64,000 nucleotides of DNA, taken from positions 1-64,000 of the forward strand of contig JAFYMG010000009.1 in the NCBI GenBank assembly GCA_017556705.1, written 5' to 3'. A program made the position numbers and the translations under genes. A model generated the notes under the pieces. It was not told where the DNA came from. It searched no databases and was given only the letters and a program-made list of their open reading frames with translations. The stretch comes from Paludibacteraceae bacterium (GTDB lineage Bacteria > Bacteroidota > Bacteroidia > Bacteroidales > Paludibacteraceae). Below are positions 21,893 through 31,497 of this stretch, one piece after another; position 1 is the stretch's first letter; every line of letters starts with the position of its first letter.

Positions 21893-24622
21893 ATGGACAA
21901 CAAGAAACGTGTTTATACCTTTGGTAACGGTAAGGCAGAAGGTAACGCATCAATGCGAGAGACATTGGGCGGTAAGGGCGCAAACTTGTCTGAGATGAAC
22001 TTGGTAGGCGTACCAGTACCTCCAGGTTTCACTATCATCACAGATGTTTGCAACGAGTACTACGAAGTAGGTCAAGAGAAGATCGTAGAAGTTCTTGACA
22101 AAGAAGTGAAAGCAGCTGTAGCTCACATTGAGAGCTTGATGAATAATACCTTTGGCGATCCTAAGAACCCACTCCTCGTGAGTGTACGTTCTGGTGCTCG
22201 CGCTTCCATGCCAGGTATGATGGATACCATCTTGAACCTTGGTTTGAACGATGAGGTAGCTGCTGGTCTCGTAGAGAAGACAGGCAACCCACACTTCGTA
22301 TATGATAGCTACCGCCGTTTCGTACAAATGTACGGTGACGTAGTTCTCGGTATGAAGCCAGTGAACAAAGAGGATATGGACCCATTCGAGGCAATTATCG
22401 AAGAGGTGAAAGAGATCCGTGGCGTGAAGTTGGATAAGGACTTGACTGTTGATGAGTTGAAGCTCCTCGTAGCTCGCTTTAAGACTGCTATCAAGGATCA
22501 AACCGGTCACGACTTCCCAACCAACCCAGTAGAGCAACTCTGGGGCGCTATCTGCGCTGTGTTCCGCTCATGGATGAACGAGCGTGCTATCCTCTACCGT
22601 AAGATGGAAGGAATTCCAGATGAGTGGGGAACAGCCGTAACCGTTCAATCAATGGTATTCGGTAACATGGGCGAGACTTCTGCTACTGGTGTATGCTTCA
22701 GCCGTGATGCTGCTACAGGTGAGAACCTCTTCAATGGTGAGTACCTGGTTAACGCACAAGGTGAGGACGTAGTAGCAGGTATCCGTACTCCACAACAAAT
22801 CACCCTTGAGGGTAGCCGCCGTTGGGCTGCATTGCAAGGTATCAGCGAGGAAGAGCGTGCTGCTAAGTACCCTTCTATGGAAGAGGCTATGCCAGAAATT
22901 TACAAAGAGCTCGACGCTATCCAAACTAAATTGGAGAACCACTACCGCGATATGCAAGATATGGAGTTCACCGTACAAGAGGGTAAACTCTGGTTCCTCC
23001 AAACACGTAACGGTAAGCGTACCGGTACTGCGATGGTGAAGATCGCTATGGACCTCGTGAAAGAGGGTCTTATCGATGAGAAGACCGCTATCATGCGCTG
23101 TGAGCCACAAAAGCTCGACGAACTTCTCCACCCAGTATTTGATTCTAAGGCATTGAAGGCTGCTAAGGTGATTACCCAAGGTTTGCCAGCTAGTCCAGGT
23201 GCTGCTTGCGGTCAAATCGTATTCCACGCTGACGATGCTCAAGAGTGGGCAAAAGATGGTCACAAGGTCGTGATGGTTCGTATCGAGACTAGTCCAGAGG
23301 ACTTGGCAGGTATGTCTGCTGCTGAGGGTATCTTGACCGCTCGTGGTGGTATGACCAGTCACGCTGCTGTGGTGGCTCGTGGTATGGGTAAGTGCTGCGT
23401 ATCAGGTGCAGGCGCTATCGTAGTGGATTACAAGGCTAAGACTTTGACCGTTGAGGGCGTGACCTACAAAGAGGGTGATTACATCTCATTGAACGGTTCT
23501 ACTGGTCAAGTTTATGCAGGTCAAATCCCAACCAAGGCTGCTGAGTTGAGCGGTGACTTCAAAGAGTTGATGGATCTCTGCGACAAATATACACATCTCC
23601 AAGTTCGTACCAATGCTGATACTCCACACGATGCACAAGTGGCTCGTGACTTCGGTGCTAAGGGTATTGGTTTGACCCGTACAGAGCACATGTTCTTCGA
23701 GGATAAGAAGATTGTGGCTATGCGTGAGATGATTCTTTCTAAGGACGCTGAAGGTCGTGAGAAAGCATTGGCTAAATTGTTGCCATATCAAAAAGCTGAC
23801 TTCAAGGGTATCTTGGAGGCTATGGATGGCTATCCAGTGAATATCCGTCTGCTCGATCCTCCATTGCACGAGTTCGTACCACATGATGCTGCTGGTCAAG
23901 AGACTATGGCACAAGAGATGGGTGTGAGCGTACAAGAGATTAAGCAACGTGTTGACTCATTGGCAGAGAACAACCCAATGTTGGGTCACCGTGGTTGCCG
24001 TCTTGGTATCACCTTCCCTGAGATTACCGCAATGCAAACTCGCGCTATCTTGAGCGCTGCTTGCGAGTTGAAGAAAGAGGGTAAGAACCCAATGCCAGAA
24101 ATCATGGTTCCACTGATTGGTATTCTCTATGAGTTCCACCAACAAAAGGAGATCATCGAGAAGGTAGCTAAAGAGGTATTCGCTGAGTACGGTGTAGAGG
24201 TTGAGTTCGAGATCGGTACTATGATCGAGATCCCACGTGCTGCCCTCACCGCAGACCGCATTGCTACTGAGGCTCAATACTTCTCATTCGGTACCAATGA
24301 CTTGACACAGATGACCTTCGGTTATAGCCGTGACGATATTGCTAGCTTCTTACCAGTATATTTGGAGCAAAAGATCTTGAAGGTAGATCCATTCCAAGTA
24401 TTGGATCAAAACGGTGTGGGTCAATTGATTCAAATGGCTGTGGAGAAAGGTCGTGCCGTTCGTCCAGGATTGCGCACTGGTATCTGCGGTGAGCATGGTG
24501 GTGAGCCTAGTTCAGTGAAGTTCTGCGCCCGCGTAGGTATGAACTATGCATCTTGCTCTCCATTCCGCGTTCCAATCGCACGCTTGGCTGCTGCTCAAGC
24601 TGCTGTAGAAGACGCGAAGTAA
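21893..24622 (+). CDS. ppdK: Pyruvate, phosphate dikinase
   Basis: The 909-residue enzyme interconverts pyruvate, ATP and phosphate with PEP, AMP and pyrophosphate. The N-terminal ATP-grasp domain contains GGKGANLSEM and SGARASMPGMMDTILNLGLND. The central swivelling domain has the phosphorylated His in GGMTSHAAVVARGMGKCCVSG (His490). The C-terminal PEP/pyruvate barrel has GIGLTRTEHMFF, IEIPRAALTADRIA, FSFGTNDLTQMTFGYSRDD and GICGEHGGEP with the active-site Cys. Length is normal for bacterial PPDK. It has its own strong promoter and terminator. In a propionate/succinate-forming anaerobe it fits pyrophosphate-linked glycolysis. Codon bias is extreme, as in the mmd operon. Confidence 0.97.
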   Translation: MDNKKRVYTFGNGKAEGNASMRETLGGKGANLSEMNLVGVPVPPGFTIITDVCNEYYEVGQEKIVEVLDKEVKAAVAHIESLMNNTFGDPKNPLLVSVRSGARASMPGMMDTILNLGLNDEVAAGLVEKTGNPHFVYDSYRRFVQMYGDVVLGMKPVNKEDMDPFEAIIEEVKEIRGVKLDKDLTVDELKLLVARFKTAIKDQTGHDFPTNPVEQLWGAICAVFRSWMNERAILYRKMEGIPDEWGTAVTVQSMVFGNMGETSATGVCFSRDAATGENLFNGEYLVNAQGEDVVAGIRTPQQITLEGSRRWAALQGISEEERAAKYPSMEEAMPEIYKELDAIQTKLENHYRDMQDMEFTVQEGKLWFLQTRNGKRTGTAMVKIAMDLVKEGLIDEKTAIMRCEPQKLDELLHPVFDSKALKAAKVITQGLPASPGAACGQIVFHADDAQEWAKDGHKVVMVRIETSPEDLAGMSAAEGILTARGGMTSHAAVVARGMGKCCVSGAGAIVVDYKAKTLTVEGVTYKEGDYISLNGSTGQVYAGQIPTKAAELSGDFKELMDLCDKYTHLQVRTNADTPHDAQVARDFGAKGIGLTRTEHMFFEDKKIVAMREMILSKDAEGREKALAKLLPYQKADFKGILEAMDGYPVNIRLLDPPLHEFVPHDAAGQETMAQEMGVSVQEIKQRVDSLAENNPMLGHRGCRLGITFPEITAMQTRAILSAACELKKEGKNPMPEIMVPLIGILYEFHQQKEIIEKVAKEVFAEYGVEVEFEIGTMIEIPRAALTADRIATEAQYFSFGTNDLTQMTFGYSRDDIASFLPVYLEQKILKVDPFQVLDQNGVGQLIQMAVEKGRAVRPGLRTGICGEHGGEPSSVKFCARVGMNYASCSPFRVPIARLAAAQAAVEDAK

Positions 24623-24681
24623 TTGGCTATATTGAGCCATTAAGAATCTTAAAGTCGTTATAGCTTTAAGGGTAATCATAG

Positions 24682-24713
24682 AAAAAGAGTCGTCATATAG
24701 GCGACTCTTTTTC
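24682..24713 (+). terminator. Intrinsic terminator of ppdK
   Basis: AAAAAGAGTCG and CGACTCTTTTT form the stem around a tcatatagg loop, ending in a T run 60-90 bases after the stop. Confidence 0.85.
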
Positions 24714-24752
24714 ATTGTTTTAGGCAGAAAGTGAAACTTTCTGCGATTTTTC

Positions 24753-24783
24753 TTGTACATGTCAAAAAAAATAACTATCTTTG
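24753..24783 (+). promoter_or_regulatory. Promoter of the WbpB/export gene group
   Basis: TTGT at 24753-24756, 19 bases, then TATCTTTG at 24776-24783, with the ATG at 24812 about 22 bases after the expected transcript start. It probably drives the polysaccharide export genes as far as rlmH. Confidence 0.8.
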
Positions 24784-24811
24784 CGGGCTAATTATAAAAT
24801 CACGTTTTATT

Positions 24812-25789
24812 ATGCATAATTTCGCACTTATCGGCGCAGCCGGATATATTGCACCGCGTCATATCAAAGCAATTGCAGATACAGGCAACAACCTGATGGT
24901 GGCTTATGATAAGTTTGACTCTGTAGGTAGATTAGATGCTAGTTTTCCTGACTGTTCGTTTTTTACGGAGAATGAGCAGTTTGATCGTTTCTGCTCCAAA
25001 CAAATGCGTACAGACAATCCATTGTCATGGGTAAGTATTTGTACCCCCAACTACACACACGATGCATTTATTCGCTATGGTTTACGTTTAGGTTGTGATG
25101 TGATCTGCGAAAAACCATTGGTGCTCAATCCATATAATATTGACAACTTGGTAGAATTAGAACAAGAAACTGGACACAAGGCCTACACCATCTTGCAGTT
25201 GCGTTTGCACGAGAAGATTGCAGCCTTGCGCGAGAAAGTCCAGAATGGACCAAAAGATAAGATTTATGATGTGGATTTAACTTATATCACTAGTCGCGGT
25301 AAGTGGTATTATAGTTCGTGGAAAGGAGATGTGCACAAATCAGGTGGTATCGCCACAAATATTGGTGTACACTTCTATGACATGTTGCAATGGATTTTCG
25401 GTACTGTAAAGCAAAATATTGTACATGTTATGTCGTTTGATCGTGTAGCAGGCTACTTGGAGCTCGAGCGCGCGCGTGTGCGCTATTTCTTAAGTATAAA
25501 TGCAGAGTGCCTTCCTGCCAATGCTGTACAAGGTGAGAAGAGGACCTATCGCACATTGTCAATTGATGGCGAAGAGTTTGAGTTTAGTCAAGGATTTACT
25601 GAATTGCATACCGAGAGTTATAAGCAAATCTTAGCGGGCAATGGATTCCGTATTGCAGAGGCACGTCCATGCATCGAAATGGTAAGCCAGATACGTAATG
25701 CAGAACCAATCGGTTTTGTAGGCGATTATCATCCATTGGCAAAACTACCATTGGCAAAACATCCATTTGGATGGGATGAAAGAAGATAG
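24812..25789 (+). CDS. wbpB: WbpB/WlbA-type UDP-N-acetylglucosaminuronate 3-dehydrogenase (Gfo/Idh/MocA family)
   Basis: The 325-residue protein starts MHNFALIGAAGYIAPRHIKA, a Rossmann motif in the form typical of WbpB/WlbA. It has the EKPLVLNP block with the conserved Lys (CDVICEKPL, about residue 105) and the HFYDMLQW region with the catalytic-type His. The family oxidises C3 of UDP-GlcNAcA, the second step to UDP-2,3-diacetamido-2,3-dideoxy-uronic acids. The start at 24812 follows a good promoter; a longer frame has no support. The aminotransferase and acetyltransferase partners (WbpE, WbpD) are not adjacent. The UDP-sugar dehydrogenase at 41.5 kb could make its substrate. It leads directly into the export genes. 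Confidence 0.88.
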   Translation: MHNFALIGAAGYIAPRHIKAIADTGNNLMVAYDKFDSVGRLDASFPDCSFFTENEQFDRFCSKQMRTDNPLSWVSICTPNYTHDAFIRYGLRLGCDVICEKPLVLNPYNIDNLVELEQETGHKAYTILQLRLHEKIAALREKVQNGPKDKIYDVDLTYITSRGKWYYSSWKGDVHKSGGIATNIGVHFYDMLQWIFGTVKQNIVHVMSFDRVAGYLELERARVRYFLSINAECLPANAVQGEKRTYRTLSIDGEEFEFSQGFTELHTESYKQILAGNGFRIAEARPCIEMVSQIRNAEPIGFVGDYHPLAKLPLAKHPFGWDERR

Positions 25790-25817
25790 CATAGATTTTA
25801 GAATTGAGAGTTGAAAA

Positions 25818-26651
25818 ATGATAAAAAGATTACTAATAGTATTATTGCCCCTATTGCTAGCATCTTGCGTAACTAGTAAAAAAGTGAACTTGATGCAAGA
25901 AGCGGGCAAGAATAAGATTCCATCGTACACAGACACATTGAGTTACGAGGACTATCAAGTACGCGTAGGTGACCGCTTGTATGTGTATGTATATTCCATT
26001 GACGAGCGTGTAAGCCAGATGTTCAACTCATCGGGCAACGGTATTAATGCCTCACAAATGCGCCAAGGTAGTTCGGGTGGCTCATATGATCTGTATACCT
26101 ATCTAGTACTTGAAGATGGAACAATTGACTATCCGATGGTGGGCAAAGTGATGGTCCGTGGAAAAACCACTCGCGAAATTAAGTTGTTGTTAGAGAAGGA
26201 ATTAGCGGGCTATATCGCAAGTAGCTACACGGAATATCAAATGGTGTCAGTAGAAGTGAATATCGTGCGCCGCTCCTTTAGTGTAATTAGTGATCGTGGT
26301 AGTGGAACCTTCAATATCCAAAAAGAGAAAGTGACCATCTTTGAAGCTCTAGCCATGGCTGGTGATATTGGCGATTTTGGCGATCGTAGTAAAGTACGTA
26401 TTATTCGTGAAAGTGAAGGAGCAACTAAAGTAAAGGTGTTTGATGTACGTTCAGAAGACATCATTAATTCAGAATTCTATTACATCGAGCCTAATGATGT
26501 AATTTATATTCAACGCATCAAAGGACAAAGTTTTGGTATCAACTCAGTAACAACAACTATCAGTGTAGCAGCTACAACATTGGCGTTTGGTGGTTTTGTG
26601 TATGGATTAATAGTTCGTATCATGAACAGAATAGAAGCAACAAACAAATAG
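25818..26651 (+). CDS. Wza-type polysaccharide export lipoprotein, copy 1
   Basis: The 277-residue protein has a lipobox LLASC (Cys17), a Poly_export domain starting YQVRVGDRLYVYVYSIDE (about residues 45-150) with the motif LVLEDGTIDYPMVGKVMVRGKT, and a SLBB-like domain (about 155-245, FSVISDRGSGTFNIQ and LAMAGDIGDFGDRSKVRIIRE). A C-terminal hydrophobic helix (about 245-267) is compatible with the outer-membrane helix of Wza. It should form the outer-membrane export channel with the Wzc-type kinase downstream. A second, divergent copy follows after 12 bases. Confidence 0.9.
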   Translation: MIKRLLIVLLPLLLASCVTSKKVNLMQEAGKNKIPSYTDTLSYEDYQVRVGDRLYVYVYSIDERVSQMFNSSGNGINASQMRQGSSGGSYDLYTYLVLEDGTIDYPMVGKVMVRGKTTREIKLLLEKELAGYIASSYTEYQMVSVEVNIVRRSFSVISDRGSGTFNIQKEKVTIFEALAMAGDIGDFGDRSKVRIIRESEGATKVKVFDVRSEDIINSEFYYIEPNDVIYIQRIKGQSFGINSVTTTISVAATTLAFGGFVYGLIVRIMNRIEATNK

Positions 26652-26663
26652 GAGGATAAAGCA

Positions 26664-27419
26664 ATGAAAAAGATTATAACATATATCTGTTTTTTTCTCC
26701 TATTAACCACATTGACAGGATGTTACGGATACCGTCAAGTAGGTTTATTACAAGAACGAGATAATCTACCTCAGTATGACTCTGCAGCATACGAACCTTA
26801 TCGTCTACAAGTGAATGATGAAATTATTTATCGTGTAGTGACAATGGATGAAACAATAGCCAAGACACTTTCTGCCAATAGTTCAGGTGCAGGACAATAT
26901 GCGAATTCATATAGGATTTATTCGGACGGTACTGTAGATATTCCATTTTTAAGCCCAGTAAAATTAGTAGGTTTGACAGAACTAGAGGCACAAGATACTC
27001 TGCGTAAAGCATTTAGAGAGATTATTCCTGATGCAGATGTAAAATTGGCAATGTACAATAAGACTTTTACGGTATTGGGTGATGCCAACTCTGGTACTTA
27101 CAACATTTACAAAGAGCGCATGACAATATTCCAAGCTCTGGCTATGACAGGCGATTTGATGAACTCGGGTGATCGCCGTCATGTGCGTATCATTCGTCCA
27201 CATGGTAATGATGAACCAGAAGTATTGGAGTTTGATATTCGCACAAATAGTATTATTGATTCGAGATATTACTATGTATACCCTAATGATTTGATATATG
27301 TAAGTCGTGATAAAGGTAGTTTCTACAAACAACCAAGCTATAGTGGCTTCTTAGGACTAATTACCAGTTCAGTATCTCTATTAATTACAGTATTGAATTA
27401 TATACCTGGAGTTTGGTAA
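26664..27419 (+). CDS. Wza-type polysaccharide export lipoprotein, copy 2
   Basis: The 251-residue protein has lipobox LTGC (Cys20), a Poly_export domain (YRLQVNDEIIYRVVTMDET, YSDGTVDIPFLSPVKLVG) and a SLBB-like domain (FTVLGDANSGTYNIYKERM, ALAMTGDLMNSGDRRHVRIIR) with a hydrophobic C-terminal helix. It is a clear paralogue of the preceding gene; the blocks GTYNIYKERMTIFQALAMTGD and GTFNIQKEKVTIFEALAMAGD align without gaps. Together they may form a mixed ring or serve two polymers. Gene order Wza-Wza-Wzc on one strand indicates a single operon. Confidence 0.9.
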   Translation: MKKIITYICFFLLLTTLTGCYGYRQVGLLQERDNLPQYDSAAYEPYRLQVNDEIIYRVVTMDETIAKTLSANSSGAGQYANSYRIYSDGTVDIPFLSPVKLVGLTELEAQDTLRKAFREIIPDADVKLAMYNKTFTVLGDANSGTYNIYKERMTIFQALAMTGDLMNSGDRRHVRIIRPHGNDEPEVLEFDIRTNSIIDSRYYYVYPNDLIYVSRDKGSFYKQPSYSGFLGLITSSVSLLITVLNYIPGVW

Positions 27420-27456
27420 AATAAAAAATAGCAAATTAAAAATATTCTATTGAGAT

Positions 27457-29931
27457 ATGGCACAACAAGATGAAATATTACAAAATGGCATGATGCCAAT
27501 GGAAGAAGAGAATTCGAATTTCGATATCATGGAGTGGGTCGTTCGCATCCTAAGCCACTGGTATTTGTTTGTGATAGCAGCAGTAATAGCATTCTCACTA
27601 GCCTATTTGAAAAATAGACGCGTCATTGAGAGATATTTAACTACAGGAACAATGATTATCAAGGAGTCAAGCGGTGGTGGATATGGTTCTGCATCTATCA
27701 TGCAAGGTTTCGGCGTTGGAGCAGGCTACACTAACGTTAATAACCAATTGATTATCTTGGGAAGTTACGACTTAATTGCTCGTACAGTGGATTCGTTGCC
27801 CTTTATGAATGTAGAATACATTACTAAAGGACGATTCAAAACACGTAATATCTATCGTAATACGCCCATAACAGTAGAATATACATCGGTAGATAAAATG
27901 GCCTATAGACATCTATTCCGTTGCACGGTGCAAGAGGATGGTTCATTGTTAATCAACACGTTTGATGAGAAGTATCCATTTTCTTACGTAACTCATTATG
28001 GCGAAGAATTAAAAACTAATTTGTTTACTGCACGTATTTGGCCAACCAATATGATGATGCACCCTGGCCAATATATCTATTTCCGTTTCCGCAGTCGTGA
28101 AAGTTTGACAGATGAATTTTCAAGTCGATTGCAACTTAATTTCTTGACCGAGCGCAGTACAGTATTGGGAATTCAGTTAATTAGTGAAACTCCCGAACGT
28201 GATCGTGAATTCATCGACAAATTATCCGATATATATCTCTTGCAAAATGTGGAACGCAAGAATATGGTAGCTGAAAAATCTATCGCATTCATAAATGCTC
28301 AGTTGGATGTTCTACAAAAGAGTTTGACCGAGAGCGAAGGTGCTATGACCAATTTCCGCCAAGAAAATAAGTTTGTAGATGTTAATTCCTACGCAGGCGG
28401 ATTGATGTCTAAAGTGAATCAATACGATCAACAACAAATGGCATTGCGTCTAAAAGAAACTTATCTGGATTATCTATCAGATTACTTGGGGCAAAAAATT
28501 GACCAAGGTTCAGTAATCGCACCTGCCACTCTGGGATTGAATGAGCCTATGTTGATGCAACTAGTACAACAATTAAATGATTTACACATCCAAAGAGGTG
28601 AATTGAGTGAAAAGAACGTGTACTACGCAAAATATACTAGCGATATCAACAATGTAAAATCAGCTATTTCTGAGGTAGTACAATCCATGCTGACATCTTT
28701 AGAGATAGAGAAGAAAGATTTAAATGTACGTATGAAAGAAGTCGAACGTGAAATTCAATCGCTTCCTGAAAAAGAACTACAAATGGTTGCTATTGAACGT
28801 AACTATCGAATTGACGATAACTACTACACATTCTTCCTTCAAAAACGTGCAGAGGCTGAAATTCAAAAAGCAGGAAATACTCCCGATAGTGAAGTGATGG
28901 ACCGCGCACGCACTACCCGCTCGATGAATAGCAAGGAGAAACGCAAAAACACCATGAGTTATTTAGCAGTAGGTTTATTGATTCCGTTGCTGATTTTAAT
29001 CTTATCTGAATTCTTAAATAATAAAGTTCGTACACCTAAAGAAGCAGAAAAACTTAGTCCATTCGATCTGTTAGGATCATTGCGACATGTGAAATCACAA
29101 AATCCGACATATGCACAGAAAAGACCTCGTTCTAGTTATGCCGAGATGTTGCGAAATGTACGTATGCGCATTGAATTTAAACTTCTTCGCAAAACTAATT
29201 TATCCATAACTATCACATCTACGCAATCGGGAGATGGAAAAACCTTTATTAGTACAAACTTGGCATCATTGTATGCTATGACTGGTCATCCAACAGTTCT
29301 AATTGATATGGATATTCGTAAACCGAATGTACACGATAAATTAGGATTAGAAACTTCAGCTGGTGTAACTAATTATCTCATTGGCGATTGCGATTTAGAA
29401 GATATTATTCTTCACAATGATAAAATCGGTTTTGATGTCATTCCAGCAGGAACAATTCCACCTAATCCTGGTGAATTGATTCGCAGTGAGAAACTCACTG
29501 AACTATTCAATCTTCTGCGTCAACGTTATACTTTTATGATCATAGACTCATCACCAGTAGGTATCGTCCCTGATGCGATGGCACTGATTGAACAAACGGA
29601 TATCACATTGTACATATTACGCTGTATGTCTACGGACAAACGCTTTGCCAAGCAAACTCTAGAAGGACTTGCATTACATCATAAGGATAAAGTCAACTTA
29701 ATATTATCTGATATTCCTACCTCTAAATCTGGAAAGAGATATGGTTATGGATATGGTTATGGATATGGCTATGGATATGGGTATGGTTACGGGTATGGAT
29801 ATGGGACAAATTATGGATATGGTAAAAGTTCCAAAAAACGACGTTACGGATTTGACTATATACGTACTAAATTGTCCAAAAATCCTACTAACACTCCACA
29901 TCAATATATTGATGATGAAGAGGATGCATAG
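27457..29931 (+). CDS. Wzc-type chain-length determinant and tyrosine autokinase with Tyr-Gly repeat tail
   Basis: The 824-residue inner-membrane protein has a Wzz domain with transmembrane helix 1 at about residues 28-50, a long periplasmic coiled-coil region (about 270-480) and helix 2 at about 507-525. The cytoplasmic BY-kinase domain has Walker A STQSGDGKTF (Lys595), Walker A' LIDMDIRKP and Walker B MIIDSSPVG. BY-kinases end in a Tyr cluster that is autophosphorylated in trans. Here the cluster is eleven consecutive Tyr-Gly pairs plus two more, then KSSKKRRYGFDY. It controls polymer length and export with the two Wza-type lipoproteins just upstream. Confidence 0.93.
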   Translation: MAQQDEILQNGMMPMEEENSNFDIMEWVVRILSHWYLFVIAAVIAFSLAYLKNRRVIERYLTTGTMIIKESSGGGYGSASIMQGFGVGAGYTNVNNQLIILGSYDLIARTVDSLPFMNVEYITKGRFKTRNIYRNTPITVEYTSVDKMAYRHLFRCTVQEDGSLLINTFDEKYPFSYVTHYGEELKTNLFTARIWPTNMMMHPGQYIYFRFRSRESLTDEFSSRLQLNFLTERSTVLGIQLISETPERDREFIDKLSDIYLLQNVERKNMVAEKSIAFINAQLDVLQKSLTESEGAMTNFRQENKFVDVNSYAGGLMSKVNQYDQQQMALRLKETYLDYLSDYLGQKIDQGSVIAPATLGLNEPMLMQLVQQLNDLHIQRGELSEKNVYYAKYTSDINNVKSAISEVVQSMLTSLEIEKKDLNVRMKEVEREIQSLPEKELQMVAIERNYRIDDNYYTFFLQKRAEAEIQKAGNTPDSEVMDRARTTRSMNSKEKRKNTMSYLAVGLLIPLLILILSEFLNNKVRTPKEAEKLSPFDLLGSLRHVKSQNPTYAQKRPRSSYAEMLRNVRMRIEFKLLRKTNLSITITSTQSGDGKTFISTNLASLYAMTGHPTVLIDMDIRKPNVHDKLGLETSAGVTNYLIGDCDLEDIILHNDKIGFDVIPAGTIPPNPGELIRSEKLTELFNLLRQRYTFMIIDSSPVGIVPDAMALIEQTDITLYILRCMSTDKRFAKQTLEGLALHHKDKVNLILSDIPTSKSGKRYGYGYGYGYGYGYGYGYGYGYGTNYGYGKSSKKRRYGFDYIRTKLSKNPTNTPHQYIDDEEDA
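29740..29823 (+). repeat. Hexanucleotide microsatellite coding for (Tyr-Gly)n
   Basis: Eleven tandem TATGGN hexamers (29740-29805, one with TAC) are followed by ACAAAT and two more hexamers (29812-29823). Third bases of the Gly codons vary (T, A, C, G), so the array is partly degenerate. The period of six keeps the frame, so slippage would change Tyr number without disrupting the gene. Confidence 0.95.
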
Positions 29932-29958
29932 TTCATTACTCATTAAGCACACACTATT

Positions 29959-30750
29959 ATGAGATTCCTCGCTATCATTCCTGCGCGCTATGCAAGTTCG
30001 CGCTTTCCTGGGAAACCGCTGGCGGATTTAGGTGGCAAGCCCGTGATACAACATGTGTATGAACAAGCTAAAAAGGTGTTAGATACTGTGATTGTGGCCA
30101 CGGATGATCAGCGTATATACGATTGTGTAAAATCGTTTGGAGGGGAAGTCGTTATGACATCGCCTAATCATGCTTGTGGCACGGATCGTGTATATGAGGC
30201 ATACCAAAACTATTGCGCTACTAACCATTTACCCATCCTTCACAAAGAAACAGTTGTGATAAATATTCAAGGCGATGAACCCTTTATTCAACCAGAGCAA
30301 GTACGTGCCTTAATGGATTGTTTCCCGACAGAGATCGCTACACTAGTACACCCATTTACCCAAAATGATACATTAGAGGATTTAAAAAAAAACAATTATG
30401 TCAAAGTGGCTATTGCACGAGAAGACAATCATTCCAATGCAACAATTGGACGTGCCATGTATTTCTCTCGTAGTGTAATCCCCTATATACGTGGAGTAGA
30501 AACAACGGATTGGCTTCAACACGAACACCATTTTAGACATATTGGTATGTATGCATATCGCGCAGATATCCTTCAAAAAATTACGCAGATGCCACCTTCT
30601 CCATTGGAACAATTGGAGTGTTTGGAACAACTGCGTTGGTTAGAGCATGGGCTGACTATTCGCGTTGCGCTGACACATCATGCGTCTATCGGCATTGACA
30701 CTCCAGAAGATTTGCAACATGCGCTGGAATATCTAAATAATTTTAAATAA
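29959..30750 (+). CDS. kdsB: 3-deoxy-manno-octulosonate cytidylyltransferase (CMP-KDO synthetase)
   Basis: The 263-residue protein activates KDO with CTP for lipid A core synthesis. The N-terminal nucleotide-binding motif is IIPARYASSRFPGKPLADLGGKP, followed by IVATDDQRI, MTSPNHACGTDR and the NIQGDEPFIQPEQV block, all typical of KdsB. The end IGIDTPEDLQHALEYL is the usual dimer-side motif. Length is slightly above the common 250. It starts 27 bases after the Wzc-type gene and supports a Gram-negative envelope with LPS. Confidence 0.96.
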   Translation: MRFLAIIPARYASSRFPGKPLADLGGKPVIQHVYEQAKKVLDTVIVATDDQRIYDCVKSFGGEVVMTSPNHACGTDRVYEAYQNYCATNHLPILHKETVVINIQGDEPFIQPEQVRALMDCFPTEIATLVHPFTQNDTLEDLKKNNYVKVAIAREDNHSNATIGRAMYFSRSVIPYIRGVETTDWLQHEHHFRHIGMYAYRADILQKITQMPPSPLEQLECLEQLRWLEHGLTIRVALTHHASIGIDTPEDLQHALEYLNNFK

Positions 30751-30756
30751 TCGATT

Positions 30757-31497
30757 ATGGCACTCGGGAAATGGATATTGGGCGGTTTAGGTTTCGCTGT
30801 AGGAGGTCCCATTGGGGCTGTGATTGGCGTGGTCATTGGGGCGTTGTTTGATAATAGCAAAAGCATTCTAAAGCAAGAGGAATGGCAATCTACCCATTCC
30901 CATAGAAGAACTACACATGGGGATATACGAGTATCGATCATCGTGTTGATTGCATGCGTGATTAAAGCTGACGGACGTGTACTAAAATCCGAAATCAATT
31001 ATATTAAGCCTTTTTTTGTACGTAATTTTGGGGAAGACGGAGCAAAGCAGGCTTTACAATTGCTCAAAGAATTGCTTAATCAACATATTGATCCAGTAAC
31101 TATAGCCCAACAAATAGCCATGCATGTCAACTACTCCACCCGATTGGAGTTGGTTCGCTTGCTGCTAGAGGTAGCCAAATCAGATGGAGAGATTGATCCA
31201 AAAGAATTAGCTGTGATAGAATTGATTGTAGTCAACCTGTCCGTACAATCGGCAGATTATCAATCTATATTAGCATTATATCAACGTCATAAAGATAACA
31301 ACTGGGCGTATACAGCACTTGAGATTTCACCAACAGCTACAGATGAAGAAGTTAAAAAAGCATATCGTCGTATGGCAATGAAATACCATCCGGACAAAGT
31401 AGCTAATTCAGGTGAAGAAATTCGCAAACAAGCTACAGAGAAATTTCGGGGCATCAACGAGGCATATGAGCACATCAAACAGCAACGAGGATTATGA
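30757..31497 (+). CDS. TerB-like and DnaJ-domain membrane-associated protein (DjlA-like)
   Basis: The 246-residue protein has an N-terminal Gly-zipper hydrophobic segment ([20 protein letters not shown], about residues 8-27) that likely inserts in the membrane, a TerB/DjlA helical domain (about 60-165, with [17 protein letters not shown] and [17 protein letters not shown], two acidic metal-type loops) and a C-terminal J domain (about 178-246) with MKYHPDKV carrying the HPD motif that stimulates DnaK ATPase. The layout is that of DjlA-type co-chaperones. It sits between kdsB and rlmH; its stop overlaps the rlmH start by four bases. Confidence 0.9.
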   Translation: MALGKWILGGLGFAVGGPIGAVIGVVIGALFDNSKSILKQEEWQSTHSHRRTTHGDIRVSIIVLIACVIKADGRVLKSEINYIKPFFVRNFGEDGAKQALQLLKELLNQHIDPVTIAQQIAMHVNYSTRLELVRLLLEVAKSDGEIDPKELAVIELIVVNLSVQSADYQSILALYQRHKDNNWAYTALEISPTATDEEVKKAYRRMAMKYHPDKVANSGEEIRKQATEKFRGINEAYEHIKQQRGL

